Assembly: GCA_963575745.1 (NCBI GenBank)
Contig: CAUYUJ010000925.1
Location: 302,632-366,631 of the forward strand
Origin: Prorocentrum cordatum
Lineage: Eukaryota; Sar; Dinophyceae; Prorocentrales; Prorocentraceae
Direction: 5' to 3'
DNA length: 64,000 bases
Positions 62,077-64,000 of the stretch are shown piece after piece. The notes below the pieces were generated by a model that was not told the origin of the DNA, did no database searches, and saw nothing but the letters and a program-made list of their open reading frames with translations. Made by a program: the position numbers and the translations under genes. The stretch's first letter is position 1. The number at the start of each line of letters is the position of its first letter.

Positions 62077-62718
62077 GTAAAGCTAACGCTAATGCGCAGT
62101 GGGAGCGGTGACGAAAAAACGGGCCCCGAGAGGGGCCTGCCTTGAAATCGAGCTGGGGAGTGCCCCTTCGAAAAGTACGGAAGCACCGGGTCCTCAGCTA
62201 TTCGCTGTAGGCCGTTCTTGGACGCCCTGGGGATGTCTCTGAAAAGGCCAGGGGGCCCGTCGCGGGAGAGACCTCCCTCCCTGATTGCAAAAATACGAGG
62301 AAGAAGAGGGCAGACCAGGAATAGCCCTGCATGGGTGCCCCCGTCGCTGCCTAGGACACATGAGAAGGTGTAATAACGCCACTGCAGAACATGAGCGCCC
62401 AACTGCAGCGCTCGTCATCCGGCTCCCCCCACGTCCCCTCCCCCTCCCGCTCCCGCTACACCCCGGAGGAGGAAGACGCGGAGGAAGGGGCTGAACAACA
62501 ACAGAAGAAACGGACGGGGCGTCGGAGAAAGGAGGAGGAGGAGGAGGACGAGGAGGAGGGGGCGGGAGGCAGAGGAGGGGAATAAAGAGGGGGCTGAACA
62601 GCAACACCAGAAGACGCACGAGGCGTCGGATAAGGGATATGACGGAGGATAAGGAGGAGGCGGAGGAGAAGAAAGAGGATGAGGAGGCATAATAAGTGGA
62701 GGAGGAGTAGGAGGAGGC
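62077..62718. other. No recognised gene
   Basis: Includes purine-rich stretches at 62460-62710. The remainder is unassigned. Confidence 0.4.
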
Positions 62719-62910
62719 GTGCCTCAGCAAAAAGGGGTCGAGCACTTCGCCATCCAGATGATCAAGGCTCACAAGAAGGAGGAGGACACCTCGCCAGAGG
62801 AACACACCTTCTGGGAATACAGCTGGGCTGCAGTCAACGGTGCAGTGGATGCGGCAAGGCAGCATGCTTTGCCAACGGCTACCCTGCTGCAACATCTACG
62901 TGATCGTTGA
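62719..62910 (+). other. Candidate exon, unknown protein
   Basis: The plus strand reads VEHFAIQMIKAHKKEEDTSP, EEHTFWEYSWAAVNGAVDAA, then RQHALPTATLLQHLRDR and a stop. Balanced composition suggests real coding sequence. It may be a LINE fragment related to 63540-63940, or a host exon. No family is recognised. Confidence 0.35.
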
Positions 62911-63107
62911 CTGCGCTACCTCTAACAGGTAACGGTTGCAATCATATTGTGTGCAAGGGCGGCTGCGCCTCCTGCCGTGGGACGGGATGTACGACAGAAG
63001 AAATGCGAACATACGCATGCTCACCTTCAGGCAGATACTCGCCAAAAAGAAGACGACACTGGAGTATTTCAAAATGATGTCGATGAGTTCAACCAGTGGG
63101 CACACAT

Positions 63108-63140
63108 TGGTATGGATGATGATGATGCTGATGATGATGC

Positions 63141-63196
<56 letters not shown>
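63108..63196. repeat. (GAT)n microsatellite
   Basis: About 28 GAT triplets with two GCT interruptions. The poly-Asp, poly-Met and poly-Ser frames here are artefacts. Confidence 0.95.
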
Positions 63197-63539
63197 GCGA
63201 CGCTCCCGTTTGCGACCATGTCCGAGCCTCAACACACCAAGGCATCCACGGGCCACGGGTCATACCTACCACGACGCCAACGCCATCGAATGCCAGACCG
63301 TCAAATACACCACCTACGACAGCGCCTCTACACTGACGTCTTCATGGAAAACAGCGCTCAACGGCGACGGCAACACCATCTTCAGCGACTTCATCGTCTA
63401 CGCCGCTGGGCCCTGCCTTGACGGCCAACCCAATGGAGAGGGCACCGAAGACGACATTTCCTGGATATGAGCGGGGCCCTGTAGTGCCAAACGCTATGAA
63501 TTACAGGGGGGCGCCGTGGAAACTAACTACCACGACTCC

Positions 63540-63940
63540 TGAGCGTATTCGAGCAGATGAATGGGGAATATCAGCAGCAAGTGTTCCCAGCACTGGTACG
63601 GATCTTTGCAACATATGAATGGACTTGCGATGGCGTCAAGATCTGCCCGAGGAGCGTGACATGGATGGAACTCTCGATCGACTTCGCGATCGCGACAGGC
63701 ATCCTGCCCTGCTGGCCCAATGAAGGCTCAGAGAACGTCACTCTGAAGAGGATGGGCAGGTGCTTCCGTGCAACGGCGACACGCATGTCAGTTCTATGCT
63801 TCAATGCAAGCCGGAGCTTGCGCCAAGGGGAGCACCATGCAAAGCGGCGCGCTCTTTGGTACCTCTGTGCGTGCGATCTGCAATTGGTTTTCTGTGCCGT
63901 CCTCGCTTCCTGGTGCACGACGCTACCATGGCAGTGATCT
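63540..63940 (+). mobile_element. LINE C-terminal fragment (element G)
   Basis: The plus strand reads CPRSVTWMELSIDFAIATGI, LPCWPNEGSENVTLKRMGRC and FRATATRM. A (V/S)(T/S)W(M/L)ELA(I/V)DF...TG block followed by a (L)K/AER..F stretch is a marker I recall from the region after RT in one dinoflagellate LINE class. It is an isolated piece near the right edge. Its RT is not in the window. Confidence 0.45.
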
Positions 63941-64000
63941 CTAATACAACGATGCTTACCACTACTCGGTGCTTTTCAACAACTGTTGTGCCAGCGTGGG

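Noticed and set aside
63108-63196. Poly-Asp protein segment
   Set aside because: It is a pure (GAT)n microsatellite, open in all frames on both strands.

Overview
This window looks like nuclear DNA of a dinoflagellate, probably a GC-rich core lineage. The strongest sign is an exact 22-nt copy of the dinoflagellate spliced-leader (DinoSL) sequence at 37601-37622 on the minus strand, placed just upstream of a long degenerate reading frame, as expected for an mRNA copied back into the genome. A three-exon glycoside hydrolase 5 gene with GC and GA splice donors, several LINE lineages, a DIRS-like element, and dense trinucleotide and minisatellite DNA agree with this. Genus cannot be fixed from the sequence. 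All family names rest on reading motifs by eye, not on searches.

Layout. 1-2900: relic LINE (endonuclease, then reverse transcriptase), plus strand. 3190-4300: purine-rich DNA and a local duplication. 4640-8010: minus-strand DIRS-like relic (RT, RNase H, then tyrosine recombinase). 11640-12540: minus-strand LINE RT relic. 13354-16075: a block bounded by 23-bp perfect inverted repeats and filled with a ~170-bp satellite. 16.2-20.5 kb: AAGAGGCCCC-type arrays, microsatellites and no recognised gene. 20513-22302: partial GH5 cellulase-like gene, minus strand, whose two introns each carry a copy of one inverted-repeat (introner-like) family. 24.1-26.8 kb: two copies of a composite repeat (83-bp tandem array plus conserved tail). 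28.8-30.1 kb: a foldback structure around a minisatellite. 31.1-45.4 kb: a plus-strand LINE interrupted by at least four insertions, the largest being the ~8.8 kb block 34678-43475.

That 8.8 kb block is the main point of interest. It has short inverted ends and three consecutive minus-strand reading frames: an intact 525-residue KRPA-repeat protein (41423-43000), a protein with one in-frame stop (39509-40855), and a transposase-like protein with two in-frame stops (35475-37553) preceded by the DinoSL relic. It could be one large transposon, or several retrocopied genes piled together.

The right third holds a frameshifted LINE with C2H2 fingers (46004-48219), an RT relic (49600-50273), more AAGAGGCCCC arrays, further copies of two miniature inverted-repeat families, a 1.8 kb region of degenerate 21-bp repeats containing a damaged WW domain (58.7-60.5 kb), the third copy of the 83-bp composite, and a LINE 3' fragment at the end. 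The only confident host gene is the GH5 gene. A few short candidate exons are listed at low confidence. Most of the window is decayed mobile DNA and simple sequence.
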